From Sabulicella rubraurantiaca (GTDB lineage Bacteria; Pseudomonadota; Alphaproteobacteria; Acetobacterales; Acetobacteraceae): a DNA stretch of 64,000 bases. The stretch covers positions 372,001 through 436,000 of the forward strand of contig NZ_JAFEUU010000002.1 in the NCBI RefSeq assembly GCF_017355885.1, in the 5' to 3' direction. The notes below the pieces were generated by a model. That model saw nothing but the letters and a program-made list of their open reading frames with translations. It was not told where the DNA came from and did not search any database. The position numbers were made by a program, and so were the translations under genes. Numbering within the stretch: position 1 is the stretch's first letter; every line of letters starts with the position of its first letter. Positions 17,848 through 26,205 of the stretch are shown here, one piece after another.

Positions 17848-18833
17848 TTCTCCGCCGCGCCCTGGCCGCCCTGCCCGCGCTGGCCCTTCCGGGCCTGGCG
17901 CAGGCGCAGCAATCCCGGGAGGCCTGGGCGCCGTCGCGCCCGATGCGCCTCATCATTCCCTTCCCGCCGGGCGGCACGACGGATCTGGTCGGCCGCATGG
18001 TGGCGGAAAGGCTGGCGGCGCGGCTGGGCCAGCCCGTGGTGGTGGAGAACCGCCCGGGCGCAGGCGGCAATCTGGGCGGCGAGGCGGCGATGCGCGCCGA
18101 GCCGGACGGGCACACGCTGTTCTTCACCACCATCGGCACGGGGGCGATGAACTTCGCCGTCCATGGCGCGCGCATGCCCTGGCGGCCCGAGGAGGTGGCG
18201 GCGGTCGGCCTCGTCACCCGCATGCCCAACGTGCTGATGGTCTCCAGCGGCTTCCCCGCGCGCGACATGGCGGGCTTCCTCCAGGCGGCGCGGGGTCGGG
18301 AGATTTCCTACGGCACGGCGGGGTTCGGCTCCTCCCCGCATGTGTGCATGGAACTCCTGGCACAGATGACGGGGCTGCGGTTCACCCATATCCCCTTCCG
18401 CGGCTCCGGCCCCATGCTGACCGAGCTGATGGCGGGGCGGCTGGATTGCGGGATGGACAACATCCCCTCCGCCCTCGCCTTCATCCGCGAGAACCGGATC
18501 ACCGGCATCGCGATGACCGGCGCCCGCCGCTCGACGGTCCTGCCTGAGGTGCCGGTGGTGGCGGAAACCCTGCCCGGCTTCGAGGCAACGGCCTGGTTCG
18601 GCGTGCAGGCAGGGGCGCGCAACCCGCAAGCCGCCATCGCCCGAATCGGGGCGGAGCTGGACGAGATCACCCGCGACCCCGGCTTCCGCGCCCGGCTGGC
18701 CGAGTTCGGCGCCGAAGGGCCCGACCTGACCCCGGAGGGCGGCACCACCCCGGCCGCCTTCGCCGCCTTCACGGCGGCGGAGATCCGGAAATGGGGCGAG
18801 GTGATCGGCAAGGCCGGCATCCGCGCGGAGTGA
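17844..18833 (+). CDS. TctC-family binding protein (array member 3)
   Basis: A 329-residue paralogue starting at the ATG inside the ATGA overlap with member 2. Signal peptide MILRRALAALPALALPGLAQAQ, then MRLIIPFPPGGTTDLVGR, VVVENRPGAGGNLGG, HIPFRGSGPMLTELM, CGMDNIPSALAF and ATAWFGVQAGA. The DNLPS/DNIPS segment near residue 210 is shared by members 2, 3 and 4, which suggests that they arose by local duplication followed by divergence of ligand specificity. Confidence 0.94.
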   Translation: MILRRALAALPALALPGLAQAQQSREAWAPSRPMRLIIPFPPGGTTDLVGRMVAERLAARLGQPVVVENRPGAGGNLGGEAAMRAEPDGHTLFFTTIGTGAMNFAVHGARMPWRPEEVAAVGLVTRMPNVLMVSSGFPARDMAGFLQAARGREISYGTAGFGSSPHVCMELLAQMTGLRFTHIPFRGSGPMLTELMAGRLDCGMDNIPSALAFIRENRITGIAMTGARRSTVLPEVPVVAETLPGFEATAWFGVQAGARNPQAAIARIGAELDEITRDPGFRARLAEFGAEGPDLTPEGGTTPAAFAAFTAAEIRKWGEVIGKAGIRAE

Positions 18834-18885
18834 CCGGCGGGGCGGGGCGGGCTATAGGCGCCGGCAATAAGCCGGAGGTCCCGTC

Positions 18886-19854
18886 ATGCTGTCCCGCCGT
18901 TCCGCCCTTGCCCTCCCCGCGCTGCTGCTGCCTGCTGCCGCCTCGGCACAGGGCTGGGCGCCCAACCGCTCCGTCCGCCTCATCGTGCCCTTCACCGCGG
19001 GCGGCGCGACCGACGTCACGGCGCGCATCGTCGCCGAGCGCCTGGGTGCGCTGTTGGGCCAGACCGTGGTGGTGGACAACCGGCCCGGCGCGGGTGGCAA
19101 CCTCGGCACCGACATGGTCGCCAAGGCGGATCCGGACGGGCACACGCTGCTGCTGGCGACGATCGGTACGGCCAGCATCAACCAGTTCCTGTATCCGCGC
19201 CTGCCCTGGAACCCGCAGACCGACCTCGCCTCCATCGGTCTGATCAACAACGTCACCAACGCGGTGGTGGTGAACCCCTCCGTGCGCGCCAACACGCTGC
19301 CCGAGTTGCTGGAGCTGGCGAAGCGCGAGCCGGGCAAGCTGAATTACGGCACGCCGGGCAACGGCACCTCCGGCCACATGTGCGGCGAGTTCCTGAAGTT
19401 CCGCACCGGGGTGGATATCGGTCACGTGCCGTATCGCGGCACCGGCGCGTTGATCCCCGACCTGCTGGGCGGGCGGATCGAGATCGCGGTGGACAATCTG
19501 CCGGCCTATATCCCGCATATCCGCGAGGGGCGGCTGCGCATCCTGGCGGTAACGAGCCGCGAGCGCTGGTTCGCCGTGCCGGAGACGCCGACGGTGGGCC
19601 AGTCCGGCGTGCCGGATTTCGAGGCAGTGGCGTGGTTCGGCATGCAGGCCCCGGCGCGCACCCCGCGCCCGGCGGTGGACCGGCTGAGCGCGGCGCTGCG
19701 CGAGATCTGCGCCGATCCGGCGGTGCAGTCCCGCTTCCGCGAGATCGGCGCCGAGCCCTCCTACCTCGATGGGCCGGGCTTCGATCGCTACATCGCCGCC
19801 GAGAACGAGAAGTGGCGCGAGGTGGTGCGTCGCGCCAACGTCCGGCTGGAATAG
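18886..19854 (+). CDS. TctC-family binding protein (array member 4)
   Basis: A 322-residue paralogue with signal peptide LSRRSALALPALLLPAAASAQ, RLIVPFTAGGATDVTARI, VVVDNRPGAGGNLGTDM, IGHVPYRGTGALI, IAVDNLPAYI and AVAWFGMQAPA. A GGAGG ribosome binding site precedes the ATG. A 52-bp gap separates it from member 3 and contains GGGCTATAGG, an AT-rich spot that could be a -10 element, and a short CCGGC-AATAA-GCCGG hairpin, so this member may have its own promoter. Confidence 0.94.
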   Translation: MLSRRSALALPALLLPAAASAQGWAPNRSVRLIVPFTAGGATDVTARIVAERLGALLGQTVVVDNRPGAGGNLGTDMVAKADPDGHTLLLATIGTASINQFLYPRLPWNPQTDLASIGLINNVTNAVVVNPSVRANTLPELLELAKREPGKLNYGTPGNGTSGHMCGEFLKFRTGVDIGHVPYRGTGALIPDLLGGRIEIAVDNLPAYIPHIREGRLRILAVTSRERWFAVPETPTVGQSGVPDFEAVAWFGMQAPARTPRPAVDRLSAALREICADPAVQSRFREIGAEPSYLDGPGFDRYIAAENEKWREVVRRANVRLE

Positions 19855-19893
19855 AAGCCGCACGGCCGACCGACACAGGAAGGAAGACCCCCG

Positions 19894-20193
19894 ATGGCCA
19901 TCACCCGGGCCACCGAGACCAAGCTGCTGAGCGAGGCGCAGCGCGCCCTGGTGGCGCCGAGCCACTATCCCGCGCTGGCGTCGCTGCCCCCTGACGAGGT
20001 GGTGCTTCTGGAGAAGCGCCTGCGCGAGGAGCATGACCGGCTGCGCTTCACGGTGCGTGACGCGCGCCGGGAGAAGCGCGGCAAGAGCGAGGCGCGCGGC
20101 GAGCCGAGCGAGGACCACGCGGCGATGAAGAAGCAGATCCTGGCCGCGGCGCTGAAGCGCGTTGCGCGGCGGCTCGAGATCAATAGGGGTTAG
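19894..20193 (+). CDS. Small charged hypothetical protein
   Basis: A 99-residue protein, very rich in Arg, Lys and Glu, with a helical pattern (LPPDEVVLLEKRLREEHDRLRF, then a lysine/arginine-rich linker, then MKKQILAAALKRVARRLEI). An AGGAAG ribosome binding site lies before the ATG at 19894. No family is recognised. The highly basic linker suggests nucleic-acid or acidic-partner contact, but this is only a composition argument. It follows the TctC array by 39 bp and may be co-transcribed with member 4. Confidence 0.6.
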   Translation: MAITRATETKLLSEAQRALVAPSHYPALASLPPDEVVLLEKRLREEHDRLRFTVRDARREKRGKSEARGEPSEDHAAMKKQILAAALKRVARRLEINRG

Positions 20194-20221
20194 TTTTCGT
20201 TTGTGCCCTCAAGCGCCGGGC

Positions 20222-20236
20222 GCGGCCTCCGGCCGC
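20222..20236. terminator. Short GC hairpin between convergent genes
   Basis: GCGGCC-TCC-GGCCGC, a perfect 6-bp stem, in the gap between the small charged protein (plus) and the M81 peptidase (minus). No T-run follows, so a terminator role is tentative. The rest of 20194-20327 holds nothing I can support. Confidence 0.3.
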
Positions 20237-20327
20237 TTGGCTTTCGCCGCGCCACGCGTGCGCGTGTTAGACGAGCAGTCTGGCGGCGCCGGCGGCCTTG
20301 CCGCCCGATAGCGGCCTTGGGCAGCGC

Positions 20328-21779
20328 CTAGCGCCACTCCGCCGGAACGTGGCGGAAGGGCAGTGCCGCGAGGTCGAGCGCGGCCGGGCCGGGCGTGTCG
20401 CACTCCACGATGGCGGCGCAGCGCCCGGCAAAGGCCGCGCGGAAATGGTTCTTTGCCTTGTTGGCGAGGAGCCGCACCTCCTCCAGCGCGATGCCGTGCA
20501 GGGCGAAGAATTGCGGGTCCACCGCCGCTTCCTTGCGCGAGGTCAGCACGACACGGAGCCGCCCCGCGCGCAGCAGCGCCGTTGGGCCGAGATCGACTGG
20601 CGCGCCGTGCTCCATCGGGCCGGTGTTGAGGAAGCGACCATGGGTCAGGCGCTCCACCACGCCATCAAAGGGGACGGGCGGGCCGAAATCGGCGGTGAGA
20701 CGGGCGGCGAGGTCGCGCCGGAACCGCCCCCCCTCCCCCGCTGCTGCCGCCTCGGCCACGGCGTCGGGGTCGTGCAGGAAGGCGAAGACCGTCTCGGGCA
20801 GGGATTCGCGCCGTTCCACCAGCAGGCGCAGCAGGCCGGGCGTGTCGGCGGCGCCGCCGGAAAGTGGGTTGTCCGCCGGGTCCAGCAGGGCGGCGAGGCC
20901 GGGGGGCGCGGCCAGGGCCGTGTCCAGCGCCGCCTCGGGCGTGGGCAGGGAAACGGCAAAGCGGGATTCCCGTGCGGCGATGGCGTCGCGCACCGCCCGC
21001 GCCGCCGCGCGCACCGCCGCCTCCTCCGTGCCCCAGGCCATGCCGGAGGGGCCAGCATGCGGCGAGTCGCCCCAGGCGAAGCCGCCAAAGGGCGCGGCGT
21101 CCAGCACCGTGCCGTTCTCCAGCGCCGCCGCCTCGCGCCACACCTCGGCCATGGGGCCGGATTCGTGGCGCATGTGGAAGGAATGGAGCATGCGCCCGTG
21201 CTTCACGATGCAGCCATGCAGCCTTTCCCCGGCAAGGCCGCGCGCGAGCAGGCGCAGCGCGCGATTCGCAGCGGCGTCCATGTCGGTGTGGGGATAGGTG
21301 CGATAGACGCTGGCGCCGTCCAGTAGCGCGGCGATGCGTGGCGACATGTTGCCGTGGAAGTCGAAGGAGGCGACGAGCCGCGCCTCCGGCCCCAGGGCGA
21401 GGCGGGCGCGGCGGATGATCGTCAGGTCGGCCTCGGGGTCGGATTCGGTGACGCAGGCGCCGTGCAGCGATAGGTAGCACCCGTCGAACCCGCCCTGCGC
21501 GAGCCCCGCTTCCACCTCGCCGAGCCACAGGGCGAAGGCGTCATCAGCCATCGGGCCGCCGGGCTGGGCGGCGGCGCAGCGCAGCACGGTGATGTCCCAG
21601 TCCGGATGCGAGTCGCGCCAGGCGGCCACCGCGCCGAGTTCCGTGGCGGTGCCGGCATAGCGCGCCAGCGCGGACTCGCCCCCGACCCACTCGCGTCCCT
21701 GGAAGGCCGAGAGCGGCGTGGGCGCGGGGGCAAAGCTGTTGCCCTCAAACCAGAGGCGGGCGACGGCAATCCTGGGCAT
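20328..21779 (-). CDS. M81-family metallopeptidase (MlrC/microcystinase C type)
   Basis: A 483-residue cytosolic zinc hydrolase of the MlrC family, whose founding member cleaves a linear tetrapeptide from microcystin; most bacterial members act on unknown small amide or peptide substrates. Family features: LSLHGACV near 104-110, SFDFHGN with Asp140 and His142, and TYPHTDMDAA with His164, together the likely metal site; the C-terminal domain carries LGPTALLR, VLTSRKEAAVDPQFF and NHFRAAFA. Often found beside TctC or ABC uptake genes, as here. It sits 63 bp downstream of an M20 peptidase on the same strand. Confidence 0.93.
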   Translation of the reverse strand: MPRIAVARLWFEGNSFAPAPTPLSAFQGREWVGGESALARYAGTATELGAVAAWRDSHPDWDITVLRCAAAQPGGPMADDAFALWLGEVEAGLAQGGFDGCYLSLHGACVTESDPEADLTIIRRARLALGPEARLVASFDFHGNMSPRIAALLDGASVYRTYPHTDMDAAANRALRLLARGLAGERLHGCIVKHGRMLHSFHMRHESGPMAEVWREAAALENGTVLDAAPFGGFAWGDSPHAGPSGMAWGTEEAAVRAAARAVRDAIAARESRFAVSLPTPEAALDTALAAPPGLAALLDPADNPLSGGAADTPGLLRLLVERRESLPETVFAFLHDPDAVAEAAAAGEGGRFRRDLAARLTADFGPPVPFDGVVERLTHGRFLNTGPMEHGAPVDLGPTALLRAGRLRVVLTSRKEAAVDPQFFALHGIALEEVRLLANKAKNHFRAAFAGRCAAIVECDTPGPAALDLAALPFRHVPAEWR

Positions 21780-21791
21780 GAGAAGGGTTTA

Positions 21792-21835
21792 GGCCGGGGC
21801 TTGCGGGGGTGGAAGGGTCCGCCCGCGCCCCGGCC
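21792..21835 (-). terminator. Long GC hairpin between the M20 and M81 genes
   Basis: GGCCGGGGC (21792-21800) and GCCCCGGCC (21827-21835) form a perfect 9-bp stem, with GCGGG/CCCGC able to extend it inward. It follows the M20 stop by 7 nt. Only CTAAACCC follows on the minus strand, so termination may be partial. Confidence 0.45.
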
Positions 21836-21842
21836 TGCGCCG

Positions 21843-22973
21843 TCACACCACCTGCAGCAGCCCGGCGAAGAGCTTGCCGCGGCTGGCCAGCGACTCCACC
21901 TCCACATGCTCCTCCAGCGTGTGGGCCAGGGCGCCGATGATGCCGAGCCCGTCCAGGGTCGGGATACCCATGGCGCCGGTGAAGTTGCCGTCCGAGCCGC
22001 CGCCCGCCGATTGATGCGGCAGGGAGAAGCCGAGGCGCTTCGCCAGCTTCTCCGCCGTGGCGTGCAGGGCCAGCACCTTGGCATCCGGCTCCCAGACCGG
22101 TCGCGTGACGCCGCGCTTCACCGAAAGCTGCACGTCGTTGGTGGTGGAGCGGAGCGCGAGCATCCTCTCCACCGCCGCGTCCAGGTCTTCCTGGCGCTTG
22201 GCCATGGACAGGCTCTCGGCGTCGCAATGGGTGGCGACGCAGTTCACCCACTGCCCGCCATGGATCACGCCGACGGAGAAGGTGCAGGCCTCGGTCGTCA
22301 TCTCCTCGATGGCGACGATCTGCTTTGCCATCTCGCGGATCGCCGAGCGGCCCTCGCCCAGCCGCGCCCCGGCATGGGAGGGGCGGCCGGTGGTGCGCAG
22401 GTTGAAGCGCGCGATGGCGTAGCGCCCGGTGACCACGCCGCCATCGGGCCGCGCCGGCTCGGGCACCAGCACCACGGCGTGGCGCGCCGCCTCGGCTTCG
22501 ATCAGGTCGCGCGTGGCGGGGGAGCCCACCTCCTCGTCGCTGGTCAGCAGCACGGTGACGGGGCGCGAGGTGGGGATGCCGGCCTTGATGAGCTGACCGA
22601 TCGCCTCGATCGCGAGATAGGTGCCGCCCTTCATGTCCTGGATGCCGGGGCCGTAGGCCTTCGCGCCCTCGCGCCGGAAGGGCAGGCCATTCTGCAGCGT
22701 GCCCACCGGATGCACCGTGTCGAGATGGGCGAGGACGAGGATGCCCTTCTCCTTGCTCTCATGCGGGAAGCGCGCGCGCACGCAGTCGCCGAAGCCCAGG
22801 CGGCCCGGGATGGTCTCCACCGTCGCGCCCATCAGGGCGAGGTGGCGCCCTGCCAGCGCCATCATGCGGTTCACCGCCGCGGCATCATGGGTGGGGCTTT
22901 CGCACTCCACCCAGGCGCGAAGCCCCTCGAGCATCGCGTCGGCGTCAAAGGGAAGGTCGAGCTTGGCGTCCAT
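21843..22973 (-). CDS. M20-family metallopeptidase (carboxypeptidase G2/ArgE-like)
   Basis: A 376-residue dinuclear-zinc amidohydrolase. Metal and catalytic motifs are in order: LAHLDTV with His83 and Asp85; GPGIQDMKGG with Asp113; TSDEEVGS with the general base Glu; and a C-terminal HTLEEHVEV with the last His. The lid domain contains GRPSHAGA. Length and the IQDMKGG motif fit glutamate carboxypeptidase/CPG2-like enzymes that split C-terminal amino acids from acyl-amino acids. Start ATG at 22973 has AGGGA upstream. Divergent from the racemase-like gene with 28 bp between, so they share a promoter region. Confidence 0.92.
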   Translation of the reverse strand: MDAKLDLPFDADAMLEGLRAWVECESPTHDAAAVNRMMALAGRHLALMGATVETIPGRLGFGDCVRARFPHESKEKGILVLAHLDTVHPVGTLQNGLPFRREGAKAYGPGIQDMKGGTYLAIEAIGQLIKAGIPTSRPVTVLLTSDEEVGSPATRDLIEAEAARHAVVLVPEPARPDGGVVTGRYAIARFNLRTTGRPSHAGARLGEGRSAIREMAKQIVAIEEMTTEACTFSVGVIHGGQWVNCVATHCDAESLSMAKRQEDLDAAVERMLALRSTTNDVQLSVKRGVTRPVWEPDAKVLALHATAEKLAKRLGFSLPHQSAGGGSDGNFTGAMGIPTLDGLGIIGALAHTLEEHVEVESLASRGKLFAGLLQVV

Positions 22974-23001
22974 CGGGATTCCCTGTTTGGATGGTTCCAC
23001 G

Positions 23002-23739
23002 ATGCGCCTCCTCCTCGCGAACGCCAACACCACCCAAGCCATCACGGATCTTTGCGCCGCGGCGGCGCGGGAGGCGGCTTCGCCGGGCACGGAGATCCTT
23101 CCGGCGACGCCGCGCTTCGGCCCGGCGGTGATCGCGTCGCGCGCCGAGAACGCCATCGCGGCGCATGGCCTGCTGGATCTGCTGGCGGAGCATGCGGGGA
23201 AGGTGGACGCCGCCGTGCTGGCGGTGAGCCACGACACGGCGCTGGAGGCCGCGCGGCAGATCATGCCCTGCCCGGTGGTCGGGATGACGGAGGCGGCCTG
23301 CTTCACCGCCTGCCTGCTGGGCGGGCGCTTCGGCCTCGTCACCTTCGGCGGCGTCGAGACCTATCGCGAGCGGATCGCCCAGCATGGGCTGGCGGGGCGC
23401 TGCGCCTCGCTGGTGGGGGTGGATGCGACGCCGCAGGACGCGGTGCGCGAGCCCATGGAGGTGGAGCGGGTGGTCCTGGCCGGCGTCACCCACGCGGTGC
23501 GCGAGGGGGCAGATGCGGTGGTGCTGGGCGGCGCGGCCCTGGCCGGCATGGCCAAGCGGCTGCGCAGCGCCTCCGTCGTGCCCCTTCTGGATGGGATCGC
23601 CTGTGCGGTGAAACTGGCCGAGGCGCTGGTGGCGCTGGCGCCGGGGCGGGCGCGGGTCGGCTCCTTCGCCGCCTGCGACGGGCAGGAAAGCGTCGGGCTT
23701 TCCCCAGCACTGGCCGCCCTGCTGCGCGGATCCGCTTGA
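23002..23739 (+). CDS. Asp/Glu/hydantoin racemase-family protein lacking the first catalytic cysteine
   Basis: A 245-residue protein of the Asp/Glu racemase superfamily: N-terminal LLLANANTT, middle PVVGMTEAA, GLVTFGGVETYRERI, and LDGIACAVKLAEAL with Cys201, the second catalytic cysteine. Where hydantoin racemases have ACFDDP, this protein has AVSHDTA at residues 74-80, so the first cysteine is missing. One-cysteine members are known to be decarboxylases or isomerases rather than racemases; a Ser76-based mechanism is also possible. Divergently arranged with the M20 peptidase, which suggests a shared catabolic role in handling N-acyl or amide amino acids. Confidence 0.85.
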   Translation: MRLLLANANTTQAITDLCAAAAREAASPGTEILPATPRFGPAVIASRAENAIAAHGLLDLLAEHAGKVDAAVLAVSHDTALEAARQIMPCPVVGMTEAACFTACLLGGRFGLVTFGGVETYRERIAQHGLAGRCASLVGVDATPQDAVREPMEVERVVLAGVTHAVREGADAVVLGGAALAGMAKRLRSASVVPLLDGIACAVKLAEALVALAPGRARVGSFAACDGQESVGLSPALAALLRGSA

Positions 23740-23761
23740 TCAGGGTTCCGCCAAGGGCCAG

Positions 23762-24052
23762 ATGGCCCGCATGATCGAGCTGCGACCTTGCCGGCGGCGC
23801 AAGGCGGTTGGCTTCGCTTCCATCGCCCTCGGGCCGGTGGGGCTGGCCCTCCCTGTGCTGCCTGGCTTCCTATTCGTTGCGCTGGGGGTGTTCGTCCTGC
23901 GCGACCAGTATGTCTGGGCGCATCGCGGCGTCGGGGTGATCCGCGCACGCTGGCCCGCGCTGATCCCGGCGGTGGAGGCGCGCGAGCAGAAGGCGATGGA
24001 CTGGACCAACCGGCAGGTGACGCGGGTGCGCGGCATCCTGCGGCGACGGTGA
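23762..24052 (+). CDS. Small membrane protein, YbaN/PGPGW-like
   Basis: A 96-residue protein with a hydrophobic segment GFASIALGPVGLALPVLPGFLFVALGVFVL (about 17-46) that contains the LPVLPG turn of small two-helix membrane proteins such as DUF454/YbaN and PGPGW families, followed by a basic C-terminal tail rich in Arg. Start at 23762 (GTG or ATG-adjacent; the internal ATG at 23771 is also possible). Its stop overlaps the start of the hydrolase gene in a GTGA, implying coupled translation. Function unknown. Confidence 0.75.
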   Translation: MARMIELRPCRRRKAVGFASIALGPVGLALPVLPGFLFVALGVFVLRDQYVWAHRGVGVIRARWPALIPAVEAREQKAMDWTNRQVTRVRGILRRR

Positions 24053-24810
24053 GGCTGGCCGCCAAGGCCGAGGCGCCGGCGCTGGAGCGGCTCGGCGTGG
24101 AGGCACCCGAATTCCTGCTGGTGCATGGCGCGCTGGGCCAGGCCGCGATGTGGCGCGAGGTGATCGCCGCCTGCCCCGGGCGCTGCCTGGCCCTTTCCTT
24201 GCGCGGCCATGGCGCGAGCGGCGGCCGGGAGAGGCTGCAGGACTGGACGCTGGACGACTACCTGGATGACGTGCTGCGCGTGCTGCGGACCCTGCCGCGC
24301 CCGCCCGTACTGGTCGGGCATTCCATGGGGGCGCTGCTAGGGCTGCTGGCGGCGGAGCGCGCGCCCCTGGCCGGGCTGGTCCTGCTGGCGCCACCCCCAC
24401 GCGACGGCTGGAGACGCGAGGCGCTGCGCGTGTTCTGGCACCGCCCCCGCGCCACCTGGGACGCAATGCGGACGGGCAGCTTGCTGGCGCCGATGCTGAA
24501 TCCCGAGACGTGCCGCGCCCTGCTGCTGACACCGGACGCCCCGGAGGAGTTGGTGGCGCGGGCGCAGGCGGTGGCGCAGGAGGAATCCTGGCGCGCTTCC
24601 TTCGCCATGCGGAAGGCCCACTACGGCCGCCCCCCCTGCCCCGTGCGGCTCCTCGCGGGGGCGGAGGATGGGCTGGTCTCGGCGGCCGCGACGCGGCGGC
24701 TGGGCGAGTTCCTCGGCGTGGAGCCGGTCTTCCTGCCGGGGCGCGGGCATTTGCTGCCCATGCAGGGCGACGCGACGGAGCTGCTCCGCGCCGCCGGGAT
24801 CAGCCCTTGA
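24049..24810 (+). CDS. Alpha/beta-fold hydrolase
   Basis: A 253-residue hydrolase of the abhydrolase-6 type. Catalytic triad is visible: nucleophile Ser92 in VGHSMGA, Asp207 in GAEDGLV, His234 in GRGHLLP; oxyanion region VHGALGQ near residue 25. Start is GTG at 24049 inside the GTGA overlap with the preceding membrane-protein gene. The 3' end overlaps the convergent SDR gene by 11 bp. Substrate unknown; the short cap (about residues 115-185) argues for a small ester or lactone. Confidence 0.9.
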   Translation: MRLAAKAEAPALERLGVEAPEFLLVHGALGQAAMWREVIAACPGRCLALSLRGHGASGGRERLQDWTLDDYLDDVLRVLRTLPRPPVLVGHSMGALLGLLAAERAPLAGLVLLAPPPRDGWRREALRVFWHRPRATWDAMRTGSLLAPMLNPETCRALLLTPDAPEELVARAQAVAQEESWRASFAMRKAHYGRPPCPVRLLAGAEDGLVSAAATRRLGEFLGVEPVFLPGRGHLLPMQGDATELLRAAGISP

Positions 24811-25564
24811 ACTGGCCGCCGCCGTCCAAATCCAGCACCGTGCCGTTCAGGTAGGCGGCGCGGGGGCTGGCGGCGAAGACGGCGAGCGCGCCGATCTCCG
24901 CCGGCTCGATCGGGCGGCCGAAGGGCAGGCCCTGAACCATTTCCGGCCAGCGATCCGCGTCGCCCAGCGCCTGCTCGGCGCGCCAGCGCGCCTGGCGCTG
25001 CATGCGCGGGGTGCGGGTGACGGCGGGGTTGATGCCGAGGACGCGCACCCCGTCCTTCTGCGCATCCGCTCCGACCGCCGAGGTGAAGGCGATCAGCGCC
25101 GCATTGCCCGCCGTGCCGGCGATATAGGCCGGCTTCCAGGCGCGCCCGGCCATGCCGATGACGTTGAGCACGACGCCGGAGCCGCGCGCCCGCATGGGCT
25201 TCAGGAAAAGCTGGGTCAGGTGGAAATAGCCGAAGACCTTGAGGTCCCAGGCCGCCTGCCAATCCTCCATCGAAAGGTCGCCGATGCCGCCGCTCGGGAT
25301 GGCGCCGGCATTGTTCACCAGGATGTCGGCATCCGGCGCGGCGTCGAAGAGGCGCTGCCGCTCTTCCGGGCGGGACAGATCGGCGGCGACGGCCTCCACC
25401 CGCACCTGGAACCGGGCGCGGAGATCGGCGGCCGCCTCCTCCGGCTGGCGGGCGGCGAGGACGATGTCGCAACCCTCTGCGGCGAAGGCTTCGGCGCAGG
25501 CGCGGCCGATTCCCTGGCTGGCGCCCGTCACGACGACGCGGCGCCCCTTCAGTCCCATATCCAT
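24800..25564 (-). CDS. SDR-family oxidoreductase with altered catalytic tetrad
   Basis: A 254-residue Rossmann protein: TGASQGIG at 13-20 binds the nucleotide, AADLS at about 60, NNAG at 84-87. The catalytic region reads NVIGMAG and AYIAGTAGNAAL: Tyr147 is kept but the position of the essential Lys (YxxxK) is Thr151, and the usual Ser of NVSS is Ile/Gly at 136-137. It is therefore either an SDR with a different mechanism or a non-redox SDR fold. C-terminal GTVLDLDGGGQFKG is classical. It starts 1 bp after the PaiB-like gene ends and is probably co-transcribed. Confidence 0.88.
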   Translation of the reverse strand: MDMGLKGRRVVVTGASQGIGRACAEAFAAEGCDIVLAARQPEEAAADLRARFQVRVEAVAADLSRPEERQRLFDAAPDADILVNNAGAIPSGGIGDLSMEDWQAAWDLKVFGYFHLTQLFLKPMRARGSGVVLNVIGMAGRAWKPAYIAGTAGNAALIAFTSAVGADAQKDGVRVLGINPAVTRTPRMQRQARWRAEQALGDADRWPEMVQGLPFGRPIEPAEIGALAVFAASPRAAYLNGTVLDLDGGGQFKG

Positions 25565-25565
25565 C

Positions 25566-26162
25566 TCAGGCGGTCCTCATGGCGGCGGCGAGTTCGGGGG
25601 CGGCATCGCGCAGCACGCCCTCGCGGTCGGCCTCGCTGCGATTCTGCGAAAGCTTGCGCTTGCCGGTCAGCACCTCGACCCGCAGCACCACGCCGACGAT
25701 GCCCTTGAGCTGCCCGGCGATGAAGGGCGCGGGGGCGTCGTCCACCGACCAGGGCGTGGCGCTCCCGGCCTCGTGATGGTCGGTCAGGCGGGCGACGATG
25801 CCACGCAGCCGCTCCGCATCGTCCACCAGCTCCACTGGGCCCTCGGCATGGACGGCCTCGTAGTTCCAGGTGGGGACGACGCGGTGATGCTCGGCCTTGG
25901 AGGCGTAGGAACTGGGGGAGACGTAGCCCTCCGCGCCGGTGAAGACGGCGATGGCGCGGCCCGCCGCGCGCAGCGCCGCGATCTGCGGGTTGGCGCGGGC
26001 CAGGTGGCCGACCACGGTGATCCCATCGGTCAGCAGCGGCAGGTGCGACAGGCTCGGCACGCCATCCGGCCCCTGGCAGGCCAGCAGCGCCATGCGCGGG
26101 GCCTGCATGATGGGCAGGAGGATCTCGAGCCGGTCCTCGCGGAAATGCGGCGGGTTGTACAT
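25566..26162 (-). CDS. PaiB-family FMN-binding protein
   Basis: A 198-residue protein with a split-barrel flavin-binding fold, named after Bacillus PaiB, a negative regulator of sporulation and protease genes; in proteobacteria it may be a flavin-dependent enzyme or regulator. Family hallmarks are all present: N-terminal MYNPPHF, SPSSYASK, VPTWNYEAVH, and KLSQNRS near the C-terminus. Lies between the ion channel and SDR genes on the minus strand. Confidence 0.92.
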   Translation of the reverse strand: MYNPPHFREDRLEILLPIMQAPRMALLACQGPDGVPSLSHLPLLTDGITVVGHLARANPQIAALRAAGRAIAVFTGAEGYVSPSSYASKAEHHRVVPTWNYEAVHAEGPVELVDDAERLRGIVARLTDHHEAGSATPWSVDDAPAPFIAGQLKGIVGVVLRVEVLTGKRKLSQNRSEADREGVLRDAAPELAAAMRTA

Positions 26163-26205
26163 GGCGGCGAGGATGCGCCGGGTCCCTGGGCGCGTCCAGC
26201 TCTGC

